From: Streptomyces roseus
Lineage (GTDB): Bacteria; Actinomycetota; Actinomycetes; Streptomycetales; Streptomycetaceae
Length of the DNA stretch: 64,000 bases
Direction: 5' to 3'
NCBI RefSeq assembly: GCF_001044425.1
Contig: NZ_LFML01000126.1
Span: 62,001 to 126,000 of the forward strand
The notes beneath the pieces were generated by a model, which was not told the origin of the DNA, did not search any database, and saw only the letters and a program-made list of their open reading frames with translations. The position numbers and the translations under genes are program-made. How positions within the stretch are numbered: the first letter of the stretch is position 1; the number at the start of each line of letters is the position of its first letter. This document shows positions 25,679 to 34,694 of this stretch, piece by piece.

Positions 25679-26770
25679 ATGAGTGACTACGCCATACCGG
25701 AATTCGGCAGCGAGCCCGGCCCCGGACCCGAAGGGGACAGAGCTCCGACCCGGACCGAGAGGGCCGCTCAGCCCACACCTGCGGCCTTGCCGGATTCCGC
25801 GTCCGCTGAACCCGCGCCGGCCGCCCAGGCTGAAGACGTGGACGCGGCGGCGCGCTCGGCTGAGGGCACCGCCAGCCTGCGGATGCTGCTGGAGACGGCC
25901 GTGGCCCGACGGTCCGTGGACGAGATCGCCAAGCTCGTGACGCTTCTGCGTGAGTCCGAAGGACTCCCCGAAGGGGCTGACCAGGCCCTTCAGGCGGCCG
26001 CCGCCTCTCGTCCCATCGAGGACGTCATCTCTTTGGCCGTCCTCCTCGCCGACGCGCAGAAACAGGAGCCGCATACGGCACAGGCTCGCCAGGCGGACGG
26101 CCCCCAGTACGACGATGATCCCCCACCGGAGCCGCAGCGGCCCCACCCCCACCCGCCGCAGCCCGGCCCTGAGGCCGCTCTGGCGGATCGCAGGACCCCG
26201 GCACAGGAGCCGCGGCCACCCTCGCCTGACCTCCAATACGCCACTCGCCCGCCAGGCGCGGAAGAAGACGTCGTGGTGCAGGCGAGCACACCCGGCAGGA
26301 TATTGCGTTGGCCGGTGGCCCTCACGCTGGCTGTCTGCGCTCTCCTCTACGCGCCGCGCCCGCCTCTGGGGATGCCCACCGGGGGCCTGGCCTGGCTGCT
26401 GCTGGGCCTGGCAGGCGGGTGCCTGGCCCTCGGCGTCCTGCTGTTGGTCGGCGACCGTACATGGGTGTGGTGGGCAACGACCCTGGTCGGCATCGCACTC
26501 GTGTCACTCCACGCACTGACAGCCACTCTGAACGTCAACCTGCTGGGAAGGGCGGGGGGCGCGCTCCTCCCGTGGCCCACCGGCGCGTCGATCCTCACCG
26601 CCGGCCTCACCGCCGTCCTTTCAGTGATGGCGCTCCTGTACCGATCAGACAGGCCGCATCCTGGGGTCGCCGCCGAACTGCAGGGCTTCGCGCCCACGGA
26701 AGCAGATCCTCATACACCCGATAGCGCCCACGAGCCGGCCGTCGGGCTCGCACCGGAAACCGGGGCCTGA
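25679..26770 (+). CDS. Hypothetical membrane protein with helical-repeat N terminus
   Basis: A 363-residue protein from ATG 25679 (MSDYAIPEFG), with GGAG six bases upstream. Layout: an acidic/Pro-rich tail (1-60), two similar helical units (TAVARRSVDEIAKLVTLLRE and AAASRPIEDVISLAVLLADA, about residues 72-125), a Pro-rich linker (130-205), then four hydrophobic segments (about 218-232, 242-264, 268-290, 302-328). The cytosolic repeats suggest a protein-interaction role. Function unknown. Confidence 0.6.
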   Translation: MSDYAIPEFGSEPGPGPEGDRAPTRTERAAQPTPAALPDSASAEPAPAAQAEDVDAAARSAEGTASLRMLLETAVARRSVDEIAKLVTLLRESEGLPEGADQALQAAAASRPIEDVISLAVLLADAQKQEPHTAQARQADGPQYDDDPPPEPQRPHPHPPQPGPEAALADRRTPAQEPRPPSPDLQYATRPPGAEEDVVVQASTPGRILRWPVALTLAVCALLYAPRPPLGMPTGGLAWLLLGLAGGCLALGVLLLVGDRTWVWWATTLVGIALVSLHALTATLNVNLLGRAGGALLPWPTGASILTAGLTAVLSVMALLYRSDRPHPGVAAELQGFAPTEADPHTPDSAHEPAVGLAPETGA

Positions 26771-26885
26771 CGGAGCTGCCAAGACGCTCGGCAAAGCCGG
26801 CCGCAGGCCGCCCCATCGCGGCTGGTCACCCCTGGCGTCGGTCGCAGCGCTCGCCCCGAGCGCGCGGTCGACGCAGCCGTGCCTG

Positions 26886-26927
26886 CAACCGCGACGTGGT
26901 CACGGTCAATCCACCACGTCGCGGTTG
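26886..26927. repeat. Long perfect inverted repeat
   Basis: 15-bp arms CAACCGCGACGTGGT (26886-26900) and ACCACGTCGCGGTTG (26913-26927) around a 12-base loop, close to the rearranged glycosyltransferase remnant. It could be a terminator of the upstream membrane-protein gene or a scar of recombination. Confidence 0.6.
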
Positions 26928-26980
26928 AGGCGGCCGGGTCCTGGAGGACCCCAAAAAAAGGGGGGCAGCGCGTCGGCGAG

Positions 26981-27330
26981 GCGCCGCAACATCGTCGCCT
27001 GGCGGGCGGGCGCCTGCCCTTGGCCACCGCCCGCAACGCCGGCGCCGCACGCGCCCTCGCAGGCGGCGCGGACCTCCTGGTCTTCCTCGACGTGGACCAT
27101 CTCCCCGGCCCCACCCGTCCTCGACGGCTACGCCCGTGCCGCCCGGCGAACGACAGTCCCCAGAACAGCCAGGGGCCTCCTGGGCGGACGACTTGCCCGT
27201 CCGCGGGCGCGGGGCGGGCCGGATGGGGCGGTGCCGTGTCGGCGGGGTCGTCGAGCCGGTAGCCGTGGTCAGGTGGGTGCGGCAGGTAGGCGACGGTGCC
27301 GCAGAGCAGAGCGCCGTCCTGCCTCACCGA
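26981..27330. pseudogene. Glycosyltransferase family 2 remnant with internal inversion
   Basis: On the plus strand (about 26995-27148) the sequence reads GGRLPLATARNAGAARALAG then GADLLVFLDVDHLPGP, the DxD region of a GT2 enzyme, and LDGYARAARRT in a shifted frame. The next expected block, ALLCGTVAYLPHPPDHGY with DPHPARP-like HPARPAPADG and WLFWGLSFA, is found on the minus strand (about 27325-27145). The two halves therefore face each other: part of the gene has been inverted, with an added frameshift. Neither half has a start. Confidence 0.6.
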
Positions 27331-27651
27331 CCGCCTATCACCAACCCCACCCGACCCGGAACCCTCCCATCCAGCACATCGACGACATCATCCCAACGGG
27401 GCTTTCTGCAGAAGTCGCTGGGGGACATGGCCCATGCAGAGATGGCTGCGCGACAAACAACTGGGACTGGTGCAGTACATTCCCGCCACGGATACGTGGT
27501 GCACAACGCGAAGCCGCGTACGGTTTTTGATCTTCGCGGGATCACGCACGCGTTTCCACCCCGCCGCACCTGCAGCGGGGCCGGTGCTCCGACAGCGGAA
27601 GGGGCCGCCCGAATGCCCCGCGTCTCAGCCGTGACTGGCGGGGGAAGGGCA
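27331..27651. other. No gene recognised
   Basis: About 320 bases between the GT2 remnant and the SDR gene stop. Short frames here have no recognisable similarity. Confidence 0.35.
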
Positions 27652-28413
27652 TCATCCTTCGCGGCTGGGGAGCATGGCCAGGGCCCGGGAGCGCTGTGCT
27701 ACGAGGTCGTCGTAGGTGCCGTCGCGTTCGGCCCAGCGGTGCATGAGTACGCCCTTCACGAGGATTTCGTGCGGGGTGGGGTTCTGCGAGAGCAGCTGCA
27801 TGACCTCGGTGGCGAAGTCGTCGAGCGGCAGCGCGAGCGGGTTGACCTTTTCCTGTCCTGCTGTGGAGACAGCCGGTGGGACGAGCTCGACGACGTCGAC
27901 GCCGGTGCCGTCGAGCTGCGCTCGCAGTGCCTCGGAGTAGGCGTGCACTGCGGCCTTCGAGGCGGCGTAGCTGGGCATGGGCGGAAACGGCATGAAGGCG
28001 ATGCCGGAGGTGACGGTGATGAAGGTGCCGGCGCACCGCTGCATCATGTGGGGGGTGAAGGCGTCGATGACGCGGATGGTGCCGAGCAGGTTGGTGTCGA
28101 TCGTCGTCCTGGCCGCCTCGAAGTGCGCGGGGTCGTGCAGGTCCTCCAGGAGCATGACCCCTGACATGGTCACCACGGTGTCCAGCTCGGGATGACGGGC
28201 GAGCACGGCATCACGAAGAGATACGACGGAGGCACTGTCCCTGACATCGACGCCGAACGCTCCGAACCCCTCGCCGTCGAGTTCCGAGAGTGCCTGTGGG
28301 CTGCGGCCGCCGACGGCCACGGTGCTGCCCGCTGCGGCGAACCGGCGGGCCAGTTCGCGTCCGATACCCGAGGTTGCGCCGACGATGAGATCAGTGCGGT
28401 TGGAGAGATCCAC
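27652..28413 (-). CDS. Short-chain dehydrogenase/reductase
   Basis: A 253-residue classical SDR. The cofactor motif is VGATSGIGRELARRFAAAGS (TGxxxGxG-like, residues 10-30), catalytic Ser is in TVTSGIAFM, and YAASKAAVHAYSEALR gives the Tyr-x3-Lys pair. The start is ATG 28413 (MDLSNRTDLIVGA). A regulator gene, now lacking its 5' end, lies divergently at 28.6 kb, an arrangement common for XRE/MmyB regulators and SDR genes. Substrate unknown. Confidence 0.9.
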   Translation of the reverse strand: MDLSNRTDLIVGATSGIGRELARRFAAAGSTVAVGGRSPQALSELDGEGFGAFGVDVRDSASVVSLRDAVLARHPELDTVVTMSGVMLLEDLHDPAHFEAARTTIDTNLLGTIRVIDAFTPHMMQRCAGTFITVTSGIAFMPFPPMPSYAASKAAVHAYSEALRAQLDGTGVDVVELVPPAVSTAGQEKVNPLALPLDDFATEVMQLLSQNPTPHEILVKGVLMHRWAERDGTYDDLVAQRSRALAMLPSREG

Positions 28414-28592
28414 GAGATCGTCCGTCCCTTCACTTCAGGGCGCCGACGGCGTGCAGGTCCGCGGCGCAGACGGTGTTGCTCTCCGTCTCTTGCGAAACGG
28501 TGTCACCGCGGTCTTGACGGCATGCGCCGGGTGTGGCGGGGCCCCCGTCTTCCCTGGTCTTGCCAGGGCCCCCTCTGGGATACGCGCACCGC

Positions 28593-29288
28593 GTTACGGG
28601 TGACAAGAACCCCTCACCCCAGGTACTCGAATCCCTCGCGCGCGTCCTGCGGCTCGACGACATCGAGCGGACATATCTGCTCGGCCTCGCGGCGGCACAC
28701 CCCAAGGCGCTACGGCGCAGGCGGCCCGAGCACGTACCGGCGCGAGTGCACGAGCTGCTCGCCCATCTACAGATCCCCGCGTTTGTCGAAGGACGCGCGT
28801 TCGATGTCCTGGCTTCCAACCCCTCGGCCGTGACGCTCTCCCCCCGGCTGCGGCCCGGCCAGAACCGGCTGCGCTCTCTCCTCCTCGACCCCGAGGAACA
28901 GGCATTCCACCAGGACTGGACGAAAGCCACCGCCGATTTCATCGCCGCCCTTCGCACCACCATCGGGGACGACACCGACGACCCCCGGTTCGTCGAGCTC
29001 GTCGGAGAACTCGCGCTGTCCAGTCAGCGGTTCCGTACCCTGTGGGCCCGCCACGACGTCCGCAGCCTCGGCGGAGGCACGGTCACGGTCCACCACCCCG
29101 TCGTCGGTGAACTACGCCTCCACCGGGACAAACTCCCCGTCGACGACGTCATCCTCGTCGTCTACCACCCCGACAAGGACAGTGACAGCGACGAGAAACT
29201 GCGGCTCGTGGCCGCTCTCTCGCGTACCGGGTCCGCCGACACAGCGCACACCAGGGCGGCCGAGATCCCGCGCCTGAAAACACTTTGA
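28593..29288 (+). pseudogene. XRE/MmyB-like regulator lacking its DNA-binding start
   Basis: The recognisable protein begins in the middle of the helix-turn-helix (DKNPSPQVLESLARVLRLDD) and then runs through the MmyB-like ligand-binding domain (LAAAHPKALRRRR, FDVLASNPSAVTLSPRLRPG, ARHDVRSLGGGTVTVHHPVV). About 60 N-terminal residues expected in this family (LGRFLRxRR to YYxRLEQG) are absent. The frame upstream to 28533 contains an ATG but unrelated sequence. It is a probable 5' deletion; a truncated product could still bind ligand but not DNA normally. Confidence 0.65.
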
Positions 29289-29658
29289 CGAACACGCGCC
29301 GTCTTGGCGTTGCAGCCAGAACGCGCACGCCATGGGTTCGTCATCCGCGAAATCGCCCAGGCATCGGTCGCGGGCCGGCTGCCTCGACCTTGTCGCGCAG
29401 CGGCGGCAAACCCCATGGCCGCGGCCTGTCCGGGCGTAGCCGTGCAGTCGGGTCATTTTTCGTGGCACCGGTCCGAGCCCGTTTGCCCATCACGGCGGGC
29501 GAATTCAGCCGGCCAGGAGTCGGTGGATGGGCGCCCGGTCCACATGCGGCGGGCCGGGCCGGCAACTGGCCCGTGTCCGGCAGATCATGTGGCCGTGACG
29601 CCACCGGGTGGGTTCTCGCGGGCCGAACTGCATCCGCTTGCTAGGCGTTTCCGGCTTT
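29289..29658. other. Flank of the IS element, no gene recognised
   Basis: 370 bases between the regulator remnant and the left IS end. No frame was recognised. It may contain the displaced end of the gene truncated at 30541, but no match was seen. Confidence 0.35.
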
Positions 29659-30545
29659 ACTGATCGTTCCAGAATGAGTTGAGCTCGGGTCTTGCGCTGG
29701 ACGATCTTGGTCGGCAAGGTGTCCGGAGTGCGTGCTGATCTTGTTCCTGACGACCTGTGGGAGCAGCTGGCCCGCTGCTGCCACCCGCTCCCGAGCGACG
29801 CCGCCGCTATCCCGGGCGGCTGCGTGTTCCCGACCGGGCGGCGCTCGCTGGCGTCATGTACGTGTTGCGGACTGGTGTCGCGTGGCGCGATGTCCCCGCG
29901 GAGACTGTGGGCTGTTCCGGAGTAACAGCCTGGCGTCGGCTTCGGGACTGGACGGAGGCCGGCGTCTGGCCCCGCCTGCATGCCGCCCTGTTGACCGAAC
30001 TTCGACGCGCCGGCCTGCTGGACCTGAACGACTGCTCCGTGGACGGATCGCACGTCCGGGCCCTCTAAGGGGGGATCACGTCGGCCCATCACCCGTCGAC
30101 CGAGCCCGCCCCGGCTCCAAACACCACCTGATCGTCGACCGGCACGGAACTCCGCTCGCCGTGACGCTGACCGGCGGGAACCGGCACGACGTCACCCAGC
30201 TCCTGCCACTGGTGGACGCCGTCCCATCGATCCGGGGCCTGCGGGGACGCCCCCGCCGCAGGCCCCGGCGTCTGTACGCGGACCGGGGCTACGACTACGA
30301 CAAGTACCGCCGCCTGCTGTGGAAGCGCGGCATCAAGCCGTTGATCGCGTGACGCGGTGTTGCCCACGGCTCCGGACTGGGCAAGGTGCGCTGGGTGGTC
30401 GAGCGCGCCTTCGCCTGGCTGCACCAGTTCAAACGGCTCCGCACCCGCTATGAGCGACGCGCCGATCTTCACCTGGGTCTGCTCGAACTGGCCTGCAGCC
30501 TCATATGCCTGCGCCGCCTGCGCACCTCATCCTGAAGCGATCAGT
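29659..30545 (+). mobile_element. IS5-family insertion sequence (inactive)
   Basis: An element of about 887 bp. Its ends form imperfect inverted repeats: left ACTGATCGTTCCAGAATGAG, right (complement) ACTGATCGCTTCAGGATGAG, 17 of 20 matching. Between them lies a broken IS5-type transposase gene. No clear target-site duplication could be seen. The right end supplies the stop codon of the neighbouring gene at 30541. Confidence 0.8.
29719..30535 (+). pseudogene. IS5-family DDE transposase, multiply disrupted
   Basis: The product is spread over several frames. VPDDLWEQLA is followed by a frame change to PLLPPAPERRRRYPGR and GVMYVLRTGVAWRDVP, then LDLNDCSVDGSHVRAL (catalytic Asp region) and a TAA at about 30066 with a frame change. 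GSKHHLIVDRHGTPLAV, LYADRGYDYDKYRRLL and GIKPLIA are followed by an in-frame TGA, then GLGKVRWVVERAFAWLHQFK with the catalytic Glu. At least two frameshifts and two stops make it non-functional. Confidence 0.85.
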
Positions 30546-30945
30546 TGGCGACGCTGAACCACCCCGGCCGCACCTCGTGCAGAAGCGGTTGCAGGGACCG
30601 CACTGCGGACCGCAGGTCATGATCGGTGACGTCAAGAGGCTCCGGCAGGCTCAGCCCATAGCAACGCAGCCGCCAGAAGTCGAAGACTTCGCTCCCGTCG
30701 GCTGCGAAGTCCACATCGACCTCAGCACCGTCGTCGCTGACGAAGCGGCACCCTGCCCCATGAACCGTGTAGGAGTAGGTGCCGACGTGTCCACTCCGGC
30801 TGATGATCCGGCGCGAACGAACCAGGCCGAGGACATCTCCCAGTCGCTCCAGCGAGGGGATCGCCACCCTCAGGGCCTCGTCAATTGCGTTCAGAGCGTG
30901 GACGTAACCGAGCACGAGCTCCCGTGCGGCCCCAACCCGTTCCAT
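30541..30945 (-). CDS. DUF6896-like hypothetical protein, 3' end replaced by IS
   Basis: A 134-residue protein (MERVGAARELVLGYVHALNA at the start, TYSYTVHGAGCRFVSDDGAE in the middle, DFWRLRCYGLSLPEP later), resembling small DUF6896-type proteins. Its stop codon TGA is formed by the terminal bases of the IS element (ACTGATCG), so the original C terminus may have been cut off by the insertion. No signal peptide. Function unknown. Confidence 0.5.
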   Translation of the reverse strand: MERVGAARELVLGYVHALNAIDEALRVAIPSLERLGDVLGLVRSRRIISRSGHVGTYSYTVHGAGCRFVSDDGAEVDVDFAADGSEVFDFWRLRCYGLSLPEPLDVTDHDLRSAVRSLQPLLHEVRPGWFSVAN

Positions 30946-31033
30946 ACGGCGTCATCCCCCTGATCCCGCGGCTGAAGGGATTGTTCCATGGGGCCACCAG
31001 CGTCTCCGCAGGACGGCATTCTGAAACGACCAG

Positions 31034-31627
31034 TTAGGGCCTGGGCAGGAGGTCCAGTGCGGTGTCTGCGATGTTCCGTAGCGTCTGCGGGTCCACGCCG
31101 GCCTTGCCTACCGCCTCGATACCGCGGACCACCGTCAACAGCAGTGCCGCCAGTCGCTCGGGATCCGCAGCGCCATCGATGTCGCCGTGCCGCTGGGCGG
31201 CGCTGATCTCCGTCCTCAGCAGAGTCATCAGTGCCGCCATGGTCTCGGCCGACCGCCCGGCGACCGTCGGATCTTGCTGGGCCAGTTCCGCCGCGCCCTT
31301 GGCCAGCAGGCAACCGCGGCGCTCGGTGTCGCAGGCGGTGTTCTCTGCCATGAGGCGCACGTATCCCGACAGCCGTGCCAGGGCTTCCGCGTCCGGGCCC
31401 CCGGTCAGCCGCCCTTCGGCCACCTCGACGACTGCGGTGCACCACTCGCTGAACACGCGGTGAAACAGCTTGCCCTTGTCGCCGAACGCGCCGTACAGGC
31501 TGCCCTTGCCCAGACCTGTCGCCTGGGCGATGTCGTCCATCCGGGTTCCTGCGTAGCCGCTCGCCCAGAACTGCTCCCGGGCCCGCTCCAGGACCCGGCG
31601 TTCGTCGAATGCGCGTGGTCTTGCCAT
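31034..31627 (-). CDS. TetR-family transcriptional repressor
   Basis: A 197-residue regulator. The N-terminal helix-turn-helix MARPRAFDERRVLERAREQF followed by GYAGTRMDDIAQATGLGKGS and LYGAFGDKGKLFHRVF matches the AcuR/YxaF-like TetR subgroup. The ligand domain follows (CDTERRGCLLAKGAAELA, a motif typical of this subgroup). The start is ATG 31627. It is divergent from the SDR gene at 31712 across an 84-base gap with inverted repeats, so it should control both genes. Confidence 0.9.
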   Translation of the reverse strand: MARPRAFDERRVLERAREQFWASGYAGTRMDDIAQATGLGKGSLYGAFGDKGKLFHRVFSEWCTAVVEVAEGRLTGGPDAEALARLSGYVRLMAENTACDTERRGCLLAKGAAELAQQDPTVAGRSAETMAALMTLLRTEISAAQRHGDIDGAADPERLAALLLTVVRGIEAVGKAGVDPQTLRNIADTALDLLPRP

Positions 31628-31653
31628 GGCCTCACCATAACCATTCTTGACTC

Positions 31654-31698
31654 GATCGTCCATTACTGCCTAAGTTGTGGACGATCCATTCCACAACT
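31654..31698. promoter_or_regulatory. TetR operator region
   Basis: Two overlapping inverted repeats in the divergent spacer: GATCGTCC (31654-31661) with GGACGATC (31679-31686), and AGTTGTGG (31673-31680) with CCACAACT (31691-31698). Either could bind the adjacent TetR protein. Confidence 0.6.
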
Positions 31699-31711
31699 GA
31701 AGGGGATCGAC

Positions 31712-32449
31712 ATGCCAGGCGTGCTGCAGGAGAAGGTTGCTGTCATCACCGGAGGCACCAGCGGAATCGGGCTGGCCATCGCCCATCGCTTCGCCCGGGA
31801 GGGCGCACGGGTCTTCGTGACCGGCAGAGACGCCGATCGCCTCGAAGCGGCGGTCAAGGAGATCGGTCCCGCCGCCACCGGCGTACGATCCGACGTCTCG
31901 GTCCTGGCCGACTTGGACGCGCTCTACGCCCGAGTCCGTCAGGAGGCCGGACGGATCGACGTACTGGTGGCCAATGCGGGCATCGTCGCCGACGCCGCGC
32001 TCGGCGCACACACCGAGGCGAACGTCGACCTGACGCTCGCCGTCAACGTCAAGGGCCCGCTCTTCACCGTTCAGAAGGCGCTTCCGCTGCTCGCGGAGAA
32101 CGCCTCCATCCTGGTCGTCGGCTCGAGCAACAGCCTGCGGCCCAATGAGCAACTCGAGGTCTACAGCGCCTCGAAGGCGGCGCTGAGCAACCTCGTCCAC
32201 AACTGGGCCCGGCAGTCACGGGAGCGTCGGTTCCGCGTCAACGTGCTCAGCCCGGGACCCACGCGGACCCCTGCCCTGCTGCGCGCCGCGGGGCCGGACG
32301 TCGACCGGTTCGCCGAGGCCGTCGTGCCCCTGGGGCGGCTGGCCGACGCCGAGGAAATCGCCGAAGCAGCCCTCTTCCTTGCTTCGGACGCCTCCTCGTT
32401 CGTCACCGGCGCGGAACTCTTCGCCGACGGCGGCTACACACGGGCCTGA
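31712..32449 (+). CDS. Short-chain dehydrogenase/reductase
   Basis: A 245-residue SDR. The cofactor motif is TGGTSGIGLAIAHRFAREGA, the NAG motif VANAGIV, catalytic Ser is in VVGSSNSLRP, and YSASKAALSNLVHNW supplies Tyr-x3-Lys. The C terminus SSFVTGAELFADGGYTRA is typical of 3-oxoacyl-ACP reductase-like SDRs. The start is ATG 31712, with AAGGGG upstream. It is probably repressed by the divergent TetR protein. Confidence 0.92.
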   Translation: MPGVLQEKVAVITGGTSGIGLAIAHRFAREGARVFVTGRDADRLEAAVKEIGPAATGVRSDVSVLADLDALYARVRQEAGRIDVLVANAGIVADAALGAHTEANVDLTLAVNVKGPLFTVQKALPLLAENASILVVGSSNSLRPNEQLEVYSASKAALSNLVHNWARQSRERRFRVNVLSPGPTRTPALLRAAGPDVDRFAEAVVPLGRLADAEEIAEAALFLASDASSFVTGAELFADGGYTRA

Positions 32450-32545
32450 ACGGCGGCCGGTGGTGCGCACCCGCTCCCGGGAAGCGATCGAGCGCACTCC
32501 CGGCCGCGCGGGCGCATCGCACGAGGCCGGTGCGCCCCAAGTGTC

Positions 32546-32700
32546 CGGTTCTACCAGGACCTGCCGAAGAAGACGACCTCGCAGGGCGCCGGCAGTCGGT
32601 GAACCGCTGGATCGCGTCGCCCTTGGCCGCCGCGTCCCCGCCCTTGCAGATCACCACCAGGCAGGTGCCACTGTCCTTCACCCGCTGCTGCTCGGGTGGC
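32546..32700 (-). pseudogene. Decayed PPK2 fragment
   Basis: The minus strand reads QQRVKDSGTCLVVICKGGDA then AAKGDAIQRFTD, equivalent to the Walker A region of PPK2. In another frame it continues PCEVVFFGRSW followed by TAG, equivalent to EIVFFDRSWY. About 40 residues between the two blocks are deleted and the Tyr codon has become a stop. It is a remnant related to the intact gene at 22839. Confidence 0.7.
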
Positions 32701-33179
32701 CCACCGCCGGGTGAGCAGCACGGCAGTGGTGGGAGCGGCGGCGATGGCGTGCAGTCCCTGGTGCACGGCCACCCTGCTCCTCCTGTGGTTTCGTGCGACG
32801 GGACGGGCGGCGTCGGCCCTCGGGCCGGGTGGCGCCACCAAACTCGGCGCTGCCCGGGCAGATGATCGCGCGCCAAATGGAGCTTTGACCCGTACTTGAC
32901 TGTGCCGACAGGATTCATTCCGGAAAGGGCCCCCTCTTTCGTTTCGCGCCGAATGCGACGGGTAGCCGCACGGTGCGCCGCGGTCCGAGCCTGACGCCTC
33001 GCCTGGCGGGTCGTCGGCGGCGGCGTCACCGTCCCCGCCCGATCCGGGTGGGCGGACCCGGAGACGTGTGCCCGGAGCCACGGACCCCGTCGTAAGAGGC
33101 AACTTCCAAGAGTCAGGCTTTTTGCGCCGTCTCATCATCGTCGTGCCGCGGTCCTGCCGTGACACCGAGGGAAGTCATC
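32701..33179. other. Intergenic upstream of the formaldehyde dehydrogenase gene
   Basis: About 480 bases without a convincing gene. The promoter of the dehydrogenase gene should lie near its right end; no clear operator seen. Confidence 0.35.
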
Positions 33180-34355
33180 ATGAGAGCAGCGGTATATGAA
33201 GGACCGCGAACGGTCACAGTGAAGGACGTACCCGACGCGAAGATCGAACACCCATGCGACATCATCGTCAAGATCACCACAACCAACATCTGCGGTTCGG
33301 ACCTGCACATGTACGAGGGACGCACCTCGTTCGAGTCCGGTCGAACCCTGGGACACGAGAACCTTGGCCAGGTCGTGGAGGTCGGCTCGGCCGTCCGCAA
33401 GGTCCAGGTCGGCGGGTACGTGGTCCTGCCCTTCAATATCGCCTGCGGCTTATGCAAGCAGTGCGAGCAGGGTCTGACCAACTACTGCCTGACCATGCAG
33501 CCGGAACCCGCCCTCGCCGGCGCCGCCTACGGATTCGCCGACATGGGCCCCTACCAGGGCGGCCAGGCGGAGCTGCTGCGCGTGCCCTACGGCGACTTCA
33601 ACGCGCTGCGGCTGGGTGAGGACGCCGCCGAGCGGCAGACCGACTACGTGATGCTCGCCGACATCTTCCCCACCGGGTATCACGCCACCGAGATGGCCCA
33701 CGTCAAGCCCGGTGACCAGACCATCGTCTTCGGGGCCGGTCCGGTCGGGCTGATGGCGACCTATTCCGCCCTCCTCAGGGGCGCCGACCGCGTCTGGACG
33801 GCCGACCACCAGCCCGACCGGCTGCGAAAGGCGGAGGAACTCGGGGCCATCCCGATCAACACCGCCGAGCAGAACCCGGCGGAGGTCGTCAAGGAGGCCA
33901 CCCTGGGCCTCGGCGCCGACAACGGCTGCGAGTGCGTCGGCTACCAGGCTCACGACCCCCAGGGACGCGAGGACGCCGGCCTCACGCTCAACGGCCTCAT
34001 CGACTCGGTCAGGTTCACGGGCGACATCGGCGTGGTAGGCGTGTTCCTGCCCCAGGATCCAGGCGGCGCAGAGGCTCAGGGTGAGCTGGAGGCGCAGGGC
34101 AAGGTTCCTATCGACTTCGGGCTGATGTGGTTCAAGGGCCAGCGCATGGGGACCGGGCAGGCGCCGGTGAAGAGGTACAACCGCGCGCTGCGGGACCTGA
34201 TCGCCGGCGGGAAGGCGAAGCCGAGTTTCGTCGTCTCCCACGAGCTCAGCCTGGACGAGGCCCCCACCGCCTACGAGCACTTCGACGCCCGTGACGAAGG
34301 CTGGACCAAGGTCGTCCTGCACCCCAACGGACACGGCAACGGCCACAAGCGGTAA
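33180..34355 (+). CDS. fdhA: Zinc-dependent, glutathione-independent formaldehyde dehydrogenase-like
   Basis: A 391-residue zinc-dependent MDR. The catalytic zinc region is TTNICGSDLHMYEGR with LGHENLGQVVEVG; the structural zinc Cys cluster is CGLCKQCEQGLTNYC; the cofactor motif is VFGAGPVGLMATYSALL. Length and the C-terminal sequence fit formaldehyde dismutase/FdhA-type enzymes that oxidise formaldehyde with NAD without glutathione. The start is ATG 33180 (MRAAVYEG), with GAGGGAAG upstream. A strong terminator follows. Aldehyde specificity is inferred from family only. Confidence 0.85.
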   Translation: MRAAVYEGPRTVTVKDVPDAKIEHPCDIIVKITTTNICGSDLHMYEGRTSFESGRTLGHENLGQVVEVGSAVRKVQVGGYVVLPFNIACGLCKQCEQGLTNYCLTMQPEPALAGAAYGFADMGPYQGGQAELLRVPYGDFNALRLGEDAAERQTDYVMLADIFPTGYHATEMAHVKPGDQTIVFGAGPVGLMATYSALLRGADRVWTADHQPDRLRKAEELGAIPINTAEQNPAEVVKEATLGLGADNGCECVGYQAHDPQGREDAGLTLNGLIDSVRFTGDIGVVGVFLPQDPGGAEAQGELEAQGKVPIDFGLMWFKGQRMGTGQAPVKRYNRALRDLIAGGKAKPSFVVSHELSLDEAPTAYEHFDARDEGWTKVVLHPNGHGNGHKR

Positions 34356-34406
34356 AAGAAGGCCGGACGGGCCGTCGATCGTGCACTGCTCGACGGCCGC
34401 GCCACC

Positions 34407-34448
34407 CCGCCCGCGCGCCGACGCCCTGAGGGCGTGGTGCGCGGGCGG
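34407..34448. terminator. Strong hairpin terminator
   Basis: Outer arms CCGCCCGCGC (34407-34416) and GCGCGGGCGG (34439-34448), with an inner stem ACGCCC-TGA-GGGCGT (34421-34435). It lies about 50 bases after fdhA. Confidence 0.65.
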
Positions 34449-34694
34449 CTGGCGCGGTGTCGCCGAGTACTCACCGGACTGAGCCGCGAGCGTTGATCCT
34501 CCGCCCTTCCGGGCGGATATCGATCTCGCGGGACCCCTTGCGGACTAAAACAGCGCCTGCCCCTCGTCCGCGACAAGACGGCATCGCTACCCGAGCTGCT
34601 GGCCGCTGTGCTGGTCGAGGCCGCCGAGCAGCCGTCCTCCACCGTCGCGGACGCGCCGCCGGCCGCGCTGCGCGCCGCCGGAGCGGGTCGCCGC

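Noticed and set aside
31187..32449. SDR gene starting at 31187
   Set aside because: The upstream part is antisense to the TetR gene; ATG 31712 has a ribosome-binding site and begins at the conserved SDR N terminus.
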